Part shown: one piece after another, positions 8,907 to 17,956 of the stretch
How positions within the stretch are numbered: position 1 is the stretch's first letter
Layout of the letters: each line of letters starts with the position of its first letter
Origin: an uncultured Coriobacteriaceae bacterium
GTDB taxonomy: Bacteria > Actinomycetota > Coriobacteriia > Coriobacteriales > Coriobacteriaceae
Length of the DNA: 64,000 bases
Assembly (NCBI GenBank): GCA_944319885.1
Contig: CALUFC010000005.1
Span: 1 to 64,000, forward strand
Direction of reading: 5' to 3'
Program-made: the position numbers and the translations under genes
Notes under the pieces: generated by a model
Database searches by the model: none
The model's input: the letters and a program-made list of their open reading frames with translations, nothing else
What the model was told of the DNA's origin: nothing

Positions 8907-9452
8907 ATGATGGCGCAGGACGCGAACGTTCCCCACAAGCAGGGATTGCATGCCATGCCGTGTGTCGAGGCGGTGTGGCGTCACCCGGTTTTTCAACGCG
9001 AATACACGCATCTGGTGGAGCTTGAGCGTGAACGCGTGTTTTGTCGTCATGATATCCGCCATCTTATGGATACAGCGCGCATCATGTGGGCGCGTAATCT
9101 CGAGCTGGAGCTCGGCATCGATCGCGAGGTTATCTATGCGGCGGCGCTGCTGCACGATATCGGCAAGGCTGCGCAGTACGAGGGAGCCGGCGAGCACGAG
9201 GTCGTGGGCGCGACAATCGCTGCGAAGATCCTTGACGATCTGCCGGCTGGGTGCGCCTTTGTGCCTGAAGAGCGGGAGATGATGCTGACGGCGATTCGCG
9301 GGCATCGTCGATTGCGCGAGGGGGCTGAACCTTTGGAGCGATTGTTGTTTCAGGCGGATAAAGCTTCGCGCGCTTGCTTTGCGTGTCCTGAGGACGTGCG
9401 CGCCCGCTGCAGCTGGTCCAATGCGAAAAAGAACCTGTCGATATACATGTGA
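8907..9452 (+). CDS. HD-domain protein (putative phosphohydrolase)
   Basis: The 181-aa protein carries an HD metal-dependent phosphohydrolase domain: the first His in CRHDIRH, HDIGKAAQYE at about residues 86-95, and GHRR further on. The C-terminus is a cysteine cluster (CFACPEDVRARCSW) followed by NAKKNLSIYM, found in a group of small actinobacterial and clostridial HD proteins. A substrate such as a nucleotide cannot be assigned. AAAGGGGGC precedes the tandem ATGs. It lies 60 nt after nrdG and may be read through from it. Confidence 0.8.
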   Translation: MMAQDANVPHKQGLHAMPCVEAVWRHPVFQREYTHLVELERERVFCRHDIRHLMDTARIMWARNLELELGIDREVIYAAALLHDIGKAAQYEGAGEHEVVGATIAAKILDDLPAGCAFVPEEREMMLTAIRGHRRLREGAEPLERLLFQADKASRACFACPEDVRARCSWSNAKKNLSIYM

Positions 9453-9786
9453 CACCGTTGCGAGGGCGCTGCGGGCGTAGTCACGATTCGTTTTTTCAGG
9501 CAGGCAATGGTTTGATGGGATGTTCTCGAGTAGACAGTTTCATGCGTGGATAAAACTGCAAGGTGGAGCGTCGCGCCATGATGGGGTTCCATGTCGCTAC
9601 TCGGAGGGTTGAGACTGAACCATTGCAGAGCTGCATTTTTACGCAGCGAGTCCGTGCGGCGGGGCTCCATGAGGCGCTGCGGTGTAGTTGGAACGCGACG
9701 CGAAGCATCCGGCTATCGTATGCAGTCGTTTGGGTATAGAACAAAAGTGCGAACGAAATGCATATGTGCAGAAATGAGGGTTAGCC
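9453..9786. other. Intergenic gap before folB
   Basis: 334 bp in which I find no convincing gene on either strand. A T6 run (about 9490-9495) follows the HD-domain gene, but the stem before it is weak, so I do not call a terminator. A TATAGA-like element near 9736 could be the -10 of the folB promoter. Confidence 0.4.
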
Positions 9787-10275
9787 ATGGATAAAAAGCA
9801 GTTACCAGAAGATACGACGCGCGGCGAGAAGACAACATTGGCACATCGCGATAAGGCGGGGTTGCCGGTGCCGCGTCGCGAGCTCGCCGTTATCGATGCC
9901 GCCTCGCTCGAGCATGCGGACAAGATCTTCATCGATCGGCTCGAGGTGTTCGCAAACCATGGGGTGTATCCTGCGGAGAACGAGCTCGGACAGAAGTTCA
10001 TGGTGAGCGCCGTGCTGTATGTCGATGTTCGTCAGGCGGGCCGCACGGACGATCTTTCGCAGTCGATTGACTATGGCGCGGTGTGCCATGAGATCGACGC
10101 CTTTATGCGCAAGCATACCTACAAGCTTATCGAGGCTGCGGCTGAGGGCGTGGCACAGCACATCCTTGCCAGCTACCCCACCATCATCGCTGTGCGCCTG
10201 AAACTTGAGAAGCCCTGGGCGCCCATCGGACTGCCGCTGAGCAATGTGGGCGTGGAGATGCTTCGCACCCGTTAG
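9787..10275 (+). CDS. folB: Dihydroneopterin aldolase
   Basis: Folate synthesis enzyme converting 7,8-dihydroneopterin to 6-hydroxymethyl-dihydropterin and glycolaldehyde. The core begins at about residue 43 (DKIFIDRLEVFANHGVYPAENELGQKF), with the catalytic region and IDYGAVCHEI, then LEKPWAPIGLP near the end. The usual length is ~120 aa; this protein has a ~42-residue charged N-terminal extension. No in-frame ATG/GTG closer to the core has a better ribosome site, and GAGGGTTAGCC precedes the ATG at 9787, so I keep it. No other fol genes are nearby. Confidence 0.9.
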   Translation: MDKKQLPEDTTRGEKTTLAHRDKAGLPVPRRELAVIDAASLEHADKIFIDRLEVFANHGVYPAENELGQKFMVSAVLYVDVRQAGRTDDLSQSIDYGAVCHEIDAFMRKHTYKLIEAAAEGVAQHILASYPTIIAVRLKLEKPWAPIGLPLSNVGVEMLRTR

Positions 10276-10970
10276 CGGGTGACGTGCCGCCCTTCATCGC
10301 GTGTCGTAGACGAACGTGCCACCTCGCGGGCGCTTCGTTTGAGCATGGCGGCGATGTCGCGGTTGCGCGGGCAGAAGCGGTCGAGCAGCTCATGGAACCG
10401 CGCGTTGTGGCTTGGTTCGATGAGATGGCAAAGCTCATGCGTTACGACGAACTCCAGGCATGCCGGTGGATAGGCGGCGAGCATGGTGTTCATGCGAATG
10501 GAGCGGCGCGCCGGCGTGCAGGAGCCCCAACGCGAGGTCATGCGGCGCAGCTGCCACGAGAGGGCGTGCACGCCCATGCGCCCCTCGACGCGCTCGACAA
10601 CGTCCGGCAGCCTGCGCGCGAGCTCGCGCCGATAGAGATCGTCGAGCGTGGTGTTGAGGGCGGAGGCGTCAATAAGTTCGCCCCAAAGCGGCACCGTGCC
10701 CGCGTGGGAGCCGGTGTCCTCTAGCCGCAGCTGCTTGCGCGCCCGCACTTGCTCAAGATGCGCAGCGATCCACGCAGCCCGCCGATCGAGGAAGGCCTGG
10801 GCGGCCCGCAGGCTTGTCGTCGCAGGTATGCTGAGGGAGACCGAGCCGTCTGCCTTCACGCGCAGATTGAGGTTCTTCACGCGCTTGCGCGTGACGACAA
10901 CGGGAATCGATGCACCGCTCGTTGTGACGGTGAGCACGTAAGATGTGCTGCGACGGGCTGTGCAAGGCAT
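10272..10970 (-). CDS. YgjP/DUF45-type metallopeptidase
   Basis: A 232-aa zinc metallopeptidase-like protein of the YgjP/WSS1-related family (PF01863). The zinc motif is VVTHELCHLIEPSHNARFHELL (HExxH variant HELCH with a downstream His), and the upstream RRMTSRWGSC segment is a family hallmark. Function in bacteria is uncertain: protein quality control or restriction-associated roles are discussed for relatives. The gene converges on folB with a 4-nt overlap. Its start follows AGGAGCGCAC. Confidence 0.85.
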   Translation of the reverse strand: MPCTARRSTSYVLTVTTSGASIPVVVTRKRVKNLNLRVKADGSVSLSIPATTSLRAAQAFLDRRAAWIAAHLEQVRARKQLRLEDTGSHAGTVPLWGELIDASALNTTLDDLYRRELARRLPDVVERVEGRMGVHALSWQLRRMTSRWGSCTPARRSIRMNTMLAAYPPACLEFVVTHELCHLIEPSHNARFHELLDRFCPRNRDIAAMLKRSAREVARSSTTRDEGRHVTR

Positions 10971-11123
10971 GTGCGCTCCTCTATACCGATGGCCGCGTCC
11001 AATTGTAAGGGATTGCCGTTTCTGTTCCTTACACAGTGCTGACTCAGGTATAGTAGGCGCAGCAACCAGCGGGGGTGAGCCGGGCGCCGATGCCCCGCCC
11101 CGCCGACATCAAGGAGAACCACC

Positions 11124-11555
11124 ATGCCCAACACCGGTAAGAAGGTCCGCGCACACTATCGCGGCACGCTCGATGACGGCACGCAGTTCGACAGCTCGTA
11201 TGATCGCGGCGAGCCTATCGAGTTCACCTGCGGCGCCCATCAGATGATCGCGGGCTTCGATGCCGCAGTCGTCGATATGGCGGTGGGCGAGAAGAAGACC
11301 GTGCACATTCCCGCGGCGGATGCGTACGGCGAGCGTCGCGACGATCTGGTGCTGCATTTCCCTGCAGCCCAGGTGCCTCATGTCGAGCAGATCAGCAAGG
11401 GCGACAAGCTCTTTCTCTCTGGCCCGGGCGGCCAGCCGGTCCCCGTTACCGTGCTCAACGTCGATGAAGAGGGCGTCCTGCTCGATGCGAACCATGAGCT
11501 CGCGGGCAAGGATCTCAACTTCGATATCGAGCTTGTCGAGGTACTCGACGACTAG
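11124..11555 (+). CDS. FKBP-type peptidyl-prolyl isomerase, SlyD-like
   Basis: A 143-aa FKBP-fold prolyl isomerase with an inserted flap. The FKBP core is KVRAHYRGTLDDGTQFDSSYDR. Its catalytic pocket is interrupted by the SlyD-type IF chaperone domain (roughly residues 65-120), and it returns with DANHELAGKDLNFDIELVE. It lacks the His-rich tail of E. coli SlyD, so nickel handling is not supported. It is a cytosolic folding helper. AAGGAGAACCACC precedes the start. Confidence 0.9.
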   Translation: MPNTGKKVRAHYRGTLDDGTQFDSSYDRGEPIEFTCGAHQMIAGFDAAVVDMAVGEKKTVHIPAADAYGERRDDLVLHFPAAQVPHVEQISKGDKLFLSGPGGQPVPVTVLNVDEEGVLLDANHELAGKDLNFDIELVEVLDD

Positions 11556-11938
11556 CGGCCTGCGCACTCAGGGCAGACGCCCTCGAAGAGCGTGTAGTGC
11601 GAGCACGCGCTGAACCCCGAATCCTGGGTCGCCTTCGTATCGAGTCCCTTGTCGTAGGGGAGCGAGAGGTCGGCGACCTTTCCACATGACGTGCAGATGA
11701 TGTGCGCGTGCTCGCTGCAGTTCCAGTCGAACCTGCTGCCGCCGGGCGTTTTGATGGCTCGGATGACCCCTTCCTCGGCGAGCAGATTGAGGTTGCGATA
11801 CACCGTACCGCGGCTGACATGCTCGTCGACCTTACGGATGGCGGTATAGATCTCATCGGCCGTAGGGTGCTCGCTGGTGGCGCGTACGGTATCAAGCACG
11901 AGTTGGCGCTGGCGGGTATTGCGGCGCTGTACAGCCAC
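11552..11938 (-). CDS. Fur-family transcriptional regulator, PerR-like
   Basis: A 128-aa Fur-family repressor. The N-terminal winged helix (NTRQRQLVLDTV, then HVSRGTVYRNLNLLAEEGVI) binds DNA. The C-terminal half has His-rich HAHIICTSCGK and CPEC, the two CXXC pairs of the structural zinc site seen in PerR and Zur. The regulatory-metal residues suggest PerR-like peroxide sensing, but Fur or Zur function cannot be excluded. The GTG start has AAGGAGG upstream. A dyad at 11960-11978 could be its own operator. It converges on the FKBP gene with a 4-nt overlap. Confidence 0.88.
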   Translation of the reverse strand: MAVQRRNTRQRQLVLDTVRATSEHPTADEIYTAIRKVDEHVSRGTVYRNLNLLAEEGVIRAIKTPGGSRFDWNCSEHAHIICTSCGKVADLSLPYDKGLDTKATQDSGFSACSHYTLFEGVCPECAGR

Positions 11939-11959
11939 GGGGCACCTCCTTGCAACAAT

Positions 11960-11978
11960 ATCAGTACGAATTACTAAT
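11960..11978. promoter_or_regulatory. Fur/PerR-type operator candidate
   Basis: A 19-bp dyad, ATTAGTA-ATTCG-TACTGAT on the minus strand (arms matching at 6 of 7 positions), lies 22 bp upstream of the Fur-family start codon. Its size and AT-rich symmetric arms are typical of Fur/PerR boxes, so autorepression is likely. Confidence 0.5.
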
Positions 11979-12009
11979 AGTGTAGCTTTGGAGATGCCGC
12001 GCGTGCAAC

Positions 12010-12429
12010 CTAGAAGCGCACCTCGAAGTCGTCTTCATCGAAAACCACCGAACAGTCCGCGCATTGCTCGAGCCAGACGCGGCAGCCCACGCGTCCATAG
12101 TTGGCGTGGAGCGTATCGAGATGCCGAATAATCTGCGCGGGCGTTCCTTGGAGCTCCATCGCCACCGTTCCGTCGGCGAGGTTCTTGACCCAGCCGGTTT
12201 CGTGGAGCTCGCGTGCGATACCCTGGTTGGTCCAGCGGAAACCAACGCCCTGCACCAGCCCGCTGAACGTTAGCGCAAGGCGCATGGTGGCCTGGGCGGC
12301 ATCGGTTGCAAGCATGTCTTGCAGGCGCTTGATGAGCTCATGCTCAAGCGGGCTGCGGAGACGCTCCTTTGCCTCCGGTGTCGAGGCCTTCTCTGCGTAA
12401 CGCGAGCAAATCCGATCGATGAAGCCCAT
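12010..12429 (-). CDS. Acylphosphatase
   Basis: The 139-aa protein ends in an acylphosphatase domain (residues ~49-139) with the catalytic GLVQGVGFRW loop (Arg binds phosphate) and the GWVKNLADGTVAMELQG segment with the catalytic Asn. The first ~48 residues are a helical extension not found in minimal ~90-aa acylphosphatases (DRICSRYAEKAS, LEHELIKRLQDML). It hydrolyses acyl phosphates such as carbamoyl or acetyl phosphate. AAAGGAGTGCGCC precedes the start. It follows the Gfo/Idh gene by 11 nt and is likely co-transcribed. Confidence 0.9.
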   Translation of the reverse strand: MGFIDRICSRYAEKASTPEAKERLRSPLEHELIKRLQDMLATDAAQATMRLALTFSGLVQGVGFRWTNQGIARELHETGWVKNLADGTVAMELQGTPAQIIRHLDTLHANYGRVGCRVWLEQCADCSVVFDEDDFEVRF

Positions 12430-12440
12430 GGCGCACTCCT

Positions 12441-13532
12441 TTACGCCGCGTCGAAGGGGAAGATGATGCCCGCTTGCCGGCGAATCTCGTCGGTGAGCTC
12501 GAGCGCGGCGAGCGTGGTTGCCGTGAGATCGCCGATCGTGCCAAAAGGTCCTGCCGGAGCTTGGGCGCAGGGCGTGCCGCCGCGCACCGCCTCGACGGCG
12601 TGCACGAAGTCGGCGAGCTCGTATTCCATGGTGTTGTTCGAGCGGGGCAGGTCGATGTCCTCGACGCTGCCGCCCAAATCGGTACGGGTTGCCTTGGCGT
12701 CGCCGCGGACGGCCTTGCCACGCCGCTTGATGGTCATGCGCGTGGGGATGGAGATCGAGTCGAGTTCGAGCGTTGCCTGCTCGCTTTCGATCTGCACCGG
12801 CAGGTCGTCGTTGGTGATCTTGGACCAGGCGAGCTCGATCACCTTGTCGGGATAGCGCGCGATGGCGGTGCCGGCTCCATCGATCGCACCGTCGGTGATG
12901 GCGCGGGTCTCTTCGTCGAGCAAAACGACGCCGCTCACCACGTCGTCGGGCGCGCCGAACAGCGCCACCATGGGCTCGACGACGTAGATGCCGATATCCA
13001 TGAGCGCACCGGAGGCCATGGCGCAGTCGAAGATATTGGTGCGGCGGCCGGCGAGCACCTCGTCGTAGCGTGAAGAGTATTTGCCAAACCGAATGCTCGC
13101 GCGGCGAACGCGCCCCAAGGTGCCGATGGCATCCCGCACCTGGCAGAACGCCGGGTCATGCAGCGGCCGCATGGCCTCCATCGCAACGACGCCGGCACGC
13201 GCGGCGGCGTCGAAGACCTGCTGCGCCGTCTTTTTGTTGGCGGCGAAGGGCTTCTCCACGAGCACGTGCTTGCCAGCAGCGATGAGTTCGAGCGCCTGTA
13301 CGGCATGCAGGCCGTTCGGGCTGCCGATGTACACCGCATCGACATCGCTCGATGCCGCGAGGTCTTCCAGGCGCGTGAACGACGTATCACCGCCATGGTC
13401 GCGGGTGAATGCTGCGGCGCGCTCGGCATTGCGCGAAAGCGTGCCCACGAAGCGCGCTTCGTTGCTTGCGTTGAGCACCTCGATGAGGTTGTCGGTGATG
13501 GGGCTCGTACCGATGGTGGCGATGCGCAGCAT
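12441..13532 (-). CDS. Gfo/Idh/MocA-family NAD(P)-dependent oxidoreductase
   Basis: A 363-aa oxidoreductase with an N-terminal Rossmann fold (RIATIGTSPITDNLIEVL). The EKPFAANKKTAQ motif (around residue 93) is the cofactor/substrate Lys signature of the family, and the C-terminal substrate domain follows. The GxGxxG motif is degenerate (GTSPIT), as in many members. The substrate is probably a sugar or inositol-type polyol but cannot be determined. The start follows AAGGGAAGCCTC. It is upstream of the acylphosphatase gene in the same direction. Confidence 0.85.
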   Translation of the reverse strand: MLRIATIGTSPITDNLIEVLNASNEARFVGTLSRNAERAAAFTRDHGGDTSFTRLEDLAASSDVDAVYIGSPNGLHAVQALELIAAGKHVLVEKPFAANKKTAQQVFDAAARAGVVAMEAMRPLHDPAFCQVRDAIGTLGRVRRASIRFGKYSSRYDEVLAGRRTNIFDCAMASGALMDIGIYVVEPMVALFGAPDDVVSGVVLLDEETRAITDGAIDGAGTAIARYPDKVIELAWSKITNDDLPVQIESEQATLELDSISIPTRMTIKRRGKAVRGDAKATRTDLGGSVEDIDLPRSNNTMEYELADFVHAVEAVRGGTPCAQAPAGPFGTIGDLTATTLAALELTDEIRRQAGIIFPFDAA

Positions 13533-13571
13533 GAGGCTTCCCTTTCCCTATGAGGGCGCCGACGTGCGTGG

Positions 13572-14060
13572 TCAATCGGCGTCGCCCTCGATGAATCCTG
13601 TGTCTGAGACCAGTCTACCCGAATCGGCCGCTGTCGTTGCAAGCTCGTCGCAGCGTTCGTTGAGTTCGTTGCCTGCATGCCCCTTCACCCAGATGAACGA
13701 GATGTCATGCGGCTTCGCAGCGCGGAGCAAGCGCTTCCATAGATCGATGTTTTTGACCGGCTTCTTGGCGGCGGTCTTCCACCCCCGCTTGATCCAGCCG
13801 TCGATCCAATGCTGGTTGAAGGCATTCACCATGTACTGGGAGTCGGAATGGAGCTCGACGGTGCAGGGACGGTTGAGCGCCTCGAGTGCGGCGATCGCCG
13901 CCATGAGCTCCATGCGGTTGTTGGTGGTGTGCTCGTATCCGGCGGAAAGCTCGCGGGTGAACGTTTCTCCCCGGCGATTGGTGTAGCTCAAGACGGCGCC
14001 GAAGCCCCCGTTGCCGGGGTTGCCGCGCGCCGAGCCGTCGGTGTAGATGGTTACCTTCAC
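13572..14060 (-). CDS. rnhA: Ribonuclease HI
   Basis: 162 aa, cleaving RNA in RNA-DNA hybrids. All catalytic acids are visible: [10 protein letters not shown] (first Asp), NNRMELMA (Glu), [10 protein letters not shown] (Asp) and the last Asp in ERCDELA, plus [12 protein letters not shown] carrying the mobile catalytic His. The start is a GTG with AGGGAGGACC upstream; longer open frames upstream are spurious. It is full length compared with the E. coli enzyme (155 aa). It precedes the Gfo/Idh gene in the same direction. Confidence 0.95.
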   Translation of the reverse strand: MKVTIYTDGSARGNPGNGGFGAVLSYTNRRGETFTRELSAGYEHTTNNRMELMAAIAALEALNRPCTVELHSDSQYMVNAFNQHWIDGWIKRGWKTAAKKPVKNIDLWKRLLRAAKPHDISFIWVKGHAGNELNERCDELATTAADSGRLVSDTGFIEGDAD

Positions 14061-14220
14061 GGTCCTCCCTGTGCCGAATGGATGCATGCTGCATGCCATT
14101 GTAGCCTTTGCACACCGCTTACATGCGTTTTGCCAACGGTTCACGCGACCGGCGTATCGTGTGAACGTACAGCCGGGTGTGCCGAACGTTTCCGGCGCAC
14201 CGCATCGAGAAGGGGAGACT

Positions 14221-14337
14221 ATGGCCGATGTACTCAGCGTTGTCGCGCTCATTGCCGGCGGCGTCATTGCCTTCATGGCATCCGAGTTCGTGCGCATGCG
14301 CGAGCGCGCCGAGGAAGAGGTCCTGCTCAACGAGTAG
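14221..14337 (+). CDS. Small (38-aa) single-pass membrane protein
   Basis: ATG at 14221 is preceded by GAGAAGGGGAGACT, a good ribosome site. The 38-aa product has a hydrophobic N-terminal helix ([16 protein letters not shown]) followed by a charged tail ([10 protein letters not shown]), the look of a genuine small membrane protein. It sits in its own short slot between the divergent rnhA start and the aldo/keto reductase gene. No homologue is recognised. Confidence 0.55.
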   Translation: MADVLSVVALIAGGVIAFMASEFVRMRERAEEEVLLNE

Positions 14338-14475
14338 CAACGGGGGGCCGGGGTACTACCTGGTACGCGTCCTGGCAGGTGGGCATCATCGGATCGCGCT
14401 GCGTAAAGCCCGCAGTGGCCAACACCCTTCGGTTGCGTTATCGTGCTGAGAAGCACCGCAACCACGAGGAGGGCT

Positions 14476-15669
14476 ATGCAGTACAGGACGGACCCGAAGT
14501 CGGGTAGGCGCATCTCTGCGCTCGGATTGGGCTGCATGCGCTTTCCGGGTGCCGCGCCCGGCCGCCCCGACATCCGCGCGGCGGAAACCATCGTGCGCCG
14601 TGCGCACGAGCGCGGCATCAACTATCTCGACACCGCCTATCTCTATCCTGGTAACGAGGCGTGCGTGGGCGCCGTGCTGAATCGGCTCGGCCTGCGCGAC
14701 GAGCTGCTGCTCGCCACTAAGCTTCCGCACGCTTCCTGTAAGCGCACGGCAGATTTCGACCGGTTCTTCTCAGAGCAACTGCGCCGGCTGCGTACGGACC
14801 GCATCGACTACTACCTCATGCATAACGTGACGAGCCCTGCGCAATGGGAGCGTCTATGCGCGCTGGGCATCGAGGAGTGGATCGATGCGAAGAAGGCGGC
14901 GGGGCAGATCGGTGAGATCGGCTTTTCCTATCATGGTAGCGCCGGCGATTTTCCCGTGCTGCTCGATGCGTACGACTGGGATTTCTGCCAGATTCAGTAC
15001 AACTACGCCAACGAGCGCTACCAAGCGGGCACCGCCGGTCTGAAGGAGGCGGCGCGTCGCGGCCTTGCGGTGTTCGTGATGGAGCCGCTGCTGGGCGGCC
15101 GACTCACCGGTAAGCTGCCCGACGAGGCGCAGCGTTTGCTTGCTGCCGAGGGTTCCGGCCATCTGGCAAGTCCGGCGGCATGGGGTCTTTCCTGGGTATG
15201 GGATCACCCCGAGGTCACGATGCTGCTTTCAGGCATGACATCGCCCGAGCAGATCGACGAGAACGCCGCGATAGCCGAGCGCGCGCTGCCGGGCGGCTTT
15301 ACCGATAAGCAGCATGCCTGCATCGCCCGGGTGCTCGAGGTGTTCGAACGTTCCAATCGCGTGCCCTGCACGGGATGCAACTACTGCATGCCGTGCCCTC
15401 AGGGCATCAACATCCCCGGATGCTTTGCGGCGTATAACGCCTCATTCGCTCATAGCTGGTTTACCGGTGTCGCGCAATACTTCACCGCATCGGCCATTCG
15501 AAGCGGGAATCCCAAGCTCGCCAGCAACTGCGTTCGCTGCGGTGCGTGCACGCGGCACTGCCCGCAGCATATCGATATTCCGGAGCGTCTTGTTGACGTT
15601 CGCCATCGTCTTACGCCCGGTCCCGTAGGCGCCGTGCTCGGGCTGCTCGGACGTTCGCAAGCAAACTAG
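14476..15669 (+). CDS. Aldo/keto reductase with C-terminal 4Fe-4S domain
   Basis: A 397-aa protein. Residues ~1-280 form an aldo/keto reductase TIM barrel ([24 protein letters not shown] with catalytic Asp/Tyr; KLPH Lys; YLMHN His). The C-terminal ~90 residues bind Fe-S clusters: [17 protein letters not shown] and [19 protein letters not shown]. This architecture is common in anaerobes and implies an electron-transfer partner in place of, or besides, NADPH. The substrate is unknown. GAGGAGGGCT precedes the ATG. The endonuclease IV gene starts 8 nt after its stop. Confidence 0.9.
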   Translation: MQYRTDPKSGRRISALGLGCMRFPGAAPGRPDIRAAETIVRRAHERGINYLDTAYLYPGNEACVGAVLNRLGLRDELLLATKLPHASCKRTADFDRFFSEQLRRLRTDRIDYYLMHNVTSPAQWERLCALGIEEWIDAKKAAGQIGEIGFSYHGSAGDFPVLLDAYDWDFCQIQYNYANERYQAGTAGLKEAARRGLAVFVMEPLLGGRLTGKLPDEAQRLLAAEGSGHLASPAAWGLSWVWDHPEVTMLLSGMTSPEQIDENAAIAERALPGGFTDKQHACIARVLEVFERSNRVPCTGCNYCMPCPQGINIPGCFAAYNASFAHSWFTGVAQYFTASAIRSGNPKLASNCVRCGACTRHCPQHIDIPERLVDVRHRLTPGPVGAVLGLLGRSQAN

Positions 15670-15677
15670 GAGATGCC

Positions 15678-16544
15678 ATGCTCACCATCGGTTGCCATGT
15701 ATCGATAGCAAAGGGGTACGCCGCAATGGGCAGAACGGCGTGTTCGATCGGGGCGAATACGTTTGCGTTCTTTACCCGCAATCCGCGCGGCGGCAACGCG
15801 CGCAGCCTCGATGAGAACGATATCGCTGCCCTGCGCTCGCTGCTTGCCGAGCATGGGTTTGGGCGGCTGGTTGCGCATGCTCCCTATACCTACAACCTCT
15901 GTTCGGCAAAGGAGGATGCACGCGCGTTCGCTATCGCCTCCATGCGCGAGGACCTCGAGCGCATGGAGTTCCTCCCCGGGCAGTACTACAACTTCCATCC
16001 GGGTTCGCATGTGGGGCAGGGTTCGGAGCGCGGTGTGGAGCTCATTGCCGCAGGGCTGTGCCAGGTGATGCATGAGGGCATGGCGACGCGCGTGCTGTTG
16101 GAGACGATGGCCGGCAAGGGTACCGAGATGGGCCGGAGCTTCGAGGAGCTTGCGAAGATCATCGCGCTCGTTGAGCAAAAGCGCCCCGAGCTCTCCGGTG
16201 CGCTTGGCGTTTGCTTGGATACCTGTCATGTAAGCGATGCCGGCTACGATATCATCCACGATCTCGATGGCGTGCTGGCGCATTTTGATGAGGTCATCGG
16301 GCTCGAACGGCTCTGCGCCGTGCATCTCAACGACTCCAAGAACCCATGTGGCGCGCACAAGGACCGCCACGCGTGCATTGGGGAGGGTTATCTGGGGAGT
16401 GCGGCGCTCGGAGGCGGCGAGGACGTGCTGCGCGCTATCGTGACGCACCCCGCGCTCAAAGATCTTCCCTTCATCCTGGAGACGCCCAACGAGCTCGATG
16501 GCTACGCGCGGGAAATCGCTTATCTGCGCGGCCTCGCCGAGTAG
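15678..16544 (+). CDS. nfo: Endonuclease IV (AP endonuclease)
   Basis: A 288-aa base-excision-repair enzyme cutting DNA 5' of abasic sites, with a trinuclear zinc centre. Family signatures are present: the N-terminal GCHVSIAKGY, then HAPYTYNL, NFHPGSHVG, LLETMAGKGTEMG, GVCLDTCHVSDAGYD, HLNDSKNPCGAHKDRHACIGEG and LETPNE. These supply the His, Glu and Asp ligands. It is full length. Coupling to the upstream aldo/keto reductase gene is by an 8-nt gap with AGGAG. Confidence 0.96.
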   Translation: MLTIGCHVSIAKGYAAMGRTACSIGANTFAFFTRNPRGGNARSLDENDIAALRSLLAEHGFGRLVAHAPYTYNLCSAKEDARAFAIASMREDLERMEFLPGQYYNFHPGSHVGQGSERGVELIAAGLCQVMHEGMATRVLLETMAGKGTEMGRSFEELAKIIALVEQKRPELSGALGVCLDTCHVSDAGYDIIHDLDGVLAHFDEVIGLERLCAVHLNDSKNPCGAHKDRHACIGEGYLGSAALGGGEDVLRAIVTHPALKDLPFILETPNELDGYAREIAYLRGLAE

Positions 16545-16606
16545 AGGAGCGGGGCACCGCCAGACACCCCGCGAGGCAAATCCGTCTCGCAGGCCTGCGG
16601 CTTCAC

Positions 16607-17866
16607 CTAGCCAATGAGACCGGCGGCCCGTTTAGCTGCAAGGATGCGCAGGACGCTCTCATCGATACGCTCCTCGGGGATCGTCCCGCCCTGCACGGCA
16701 ACGAGGATGCCGTCGTAGGCGTCGCGCAGACTCGCCGGCATGAGCAGGATGTCGCCACCTGCCTGAATGTAGCGCACCGCGGCGTCGGCGGGGTGGAAGT
16801 TCTGGGTGATGGCGCCCATGGAGAACGAATCCGTGGTGACGACGCCCTTGAAGCCGAGCTCGCCGCGCAGCACGTCGGTAATCATGGTGGGAGAGAGCGA
16901 TGCCGGAAGCCCGTCATTTGCGAAGTTGGGCGTCTCGATATGCCCCACCATCACCATGGGGCATCCCGCCTCGATGGCGGCGCGGAACGGCGCGAACTCG
17001 CACGACTCGATCTCCTCGCGCGAGCGCTCGGCGTAGACGGCGCCGGTGTGGGAATCGCCCGTCGTGTCGCCATGGCCGGGGAAGTGCTTCACACAGGGGA
17101 GGGTGCCGGTTTCGAGCATGGCCTCGACCTCCGCGGAAACCATAGATGCCACGAGCTCGGGATCGGAGCCAAACGAGCGCCGTCCGATGGCGGTGTTCTC
17201 GGGATTGGTGAGCACGTCGGCGTCGGGTGCGAAGTCGAGATTGAAACCGATCTCGTGCAGGTAGGTGCCGATAGCCTCTCCCACTTCGGCGGCACGCGCC
17301 GGGTCGCCCGTTGCGCCGATCTCGGCCATGTTGGGGAAGGTGGGTACATCGAAGAGCCCCGATTTCGCAACGCGCGCCACCAGTGTGCCGCCCTCCTCGT
17401 CAACCGAGAGAAACGGCGGAATACCGGCGCCTGCCTGCATGGCGAAATCGTGGGCTCCCGCGAGCAGGTCGCGCACCTGCTGGGCGCTCACGAGGTTCTT
17501 GGCGAAGTAGATGAGGCCGCCCACGGGGATTACCTCGAGTGCGCCGGCGGTGACATCGCCTGCAACGATGGCGGTGCGCACCCCGGTGAGCTCCTCGGGC
17601 GTGACGATGAAGAGCTGGGCGACCTTTTGCTCGAGCGTCATGGTGTCGAGCAGGCGCTCCTCGACGGTGCGCTCGTCTTGCTGACTCTCGGCGGCTTCGG
17701 CGCTTCCGGCGGGTTGCTGCTTCTTTGGCCTGTCGGTGAGAATGGGCCAGCTGGTACCGTCCTCACCCGAGGTGCTCAGAGCGTCGCAGCCGGTGAGGCC
17801 CGCGGCGGCGCAGCTCGCCGCCAGCGCGGTCAGCGCGCGGCGGGTGATGGGGGCGGTGTGTGCCAT
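16607..17866 (-). CDS. Glycoside hydrolase family 3 beta-N-acetylhexosaminidase (NagZ-like lipoprotein)
   Basis: A 419-aa secreted lipoprotein. The N-terminus has TRRALTAL, a hydrophobic stretch and the lipobox LTGC at about residues 24-27. The GH3 domain has KHFPGHGDTTGDSHTG (NagZ-type His/Asp dyad loop) and VVTTDSFSMGAI with the nucleophile Asp. It probably trims GlcNAc from peptidoglycan fragments outside the membrane. After the lipobox there is a short Ser/Gln-rich linker. AAGGAGTAACC precedes the ATG. It stands alone between two convergent or tandem genes. Confidence 0.9.
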   Translation of the reverse strand: MAHTAPITRRALTALAASCAAAGLTGCDALSTSGEDGTSWPILTDRPKKQQPAGSAEAAESQQDERTVEERLLDTMTLEQKVAQLFIVTPEELTGVRTAIVAGDVTAGALEVIPVGGLIYFAKNLVSAQQVRDLLAGAHDFAMQAGAGIPPFLSVDEEGGTLVARVAKSGLFDVPTFPNMAEIGATGDPARAAEVGEAIGTYLHEIGFNLDFAPDADVLTNPENTAIGRRSFGSDPELVASMVSAEVEAMLETGTLPCVKHFPGHGDTTGDSHTGAVYAERSREEIESCEFAPFRAAIEAGCPMVMVGHIETPNFANDGLPASLSPTMITDVLRGELGFKGVVTTDSFSMGAITQNFHPADAAVRYIQAGGDILLMPASLRDAYDGILVAVQGGTIPEERIDESVLRILAAKRAAGLIG

Positions 17867-17956
17867 GGTTACTCCTTGCTCGTAGGTACTATCCAGACGC
17901 TCTCACATCCCCGGGTTCCGGGCAAGGTCATCAACGGTTGGCTGTAGGCGCATGCG

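Noticed and set aside
13572-14621. 349-aa protein with RNase H at its end
   Set aside because: The first ~187 residues are read-through with no family features; a GTG at 14060 with AGGGAGG gives the normal RNase HI.
16545-16606. Terminator after nfo
   Set aside because: Short GC stems are present but none has a convincing length plus T-tract.
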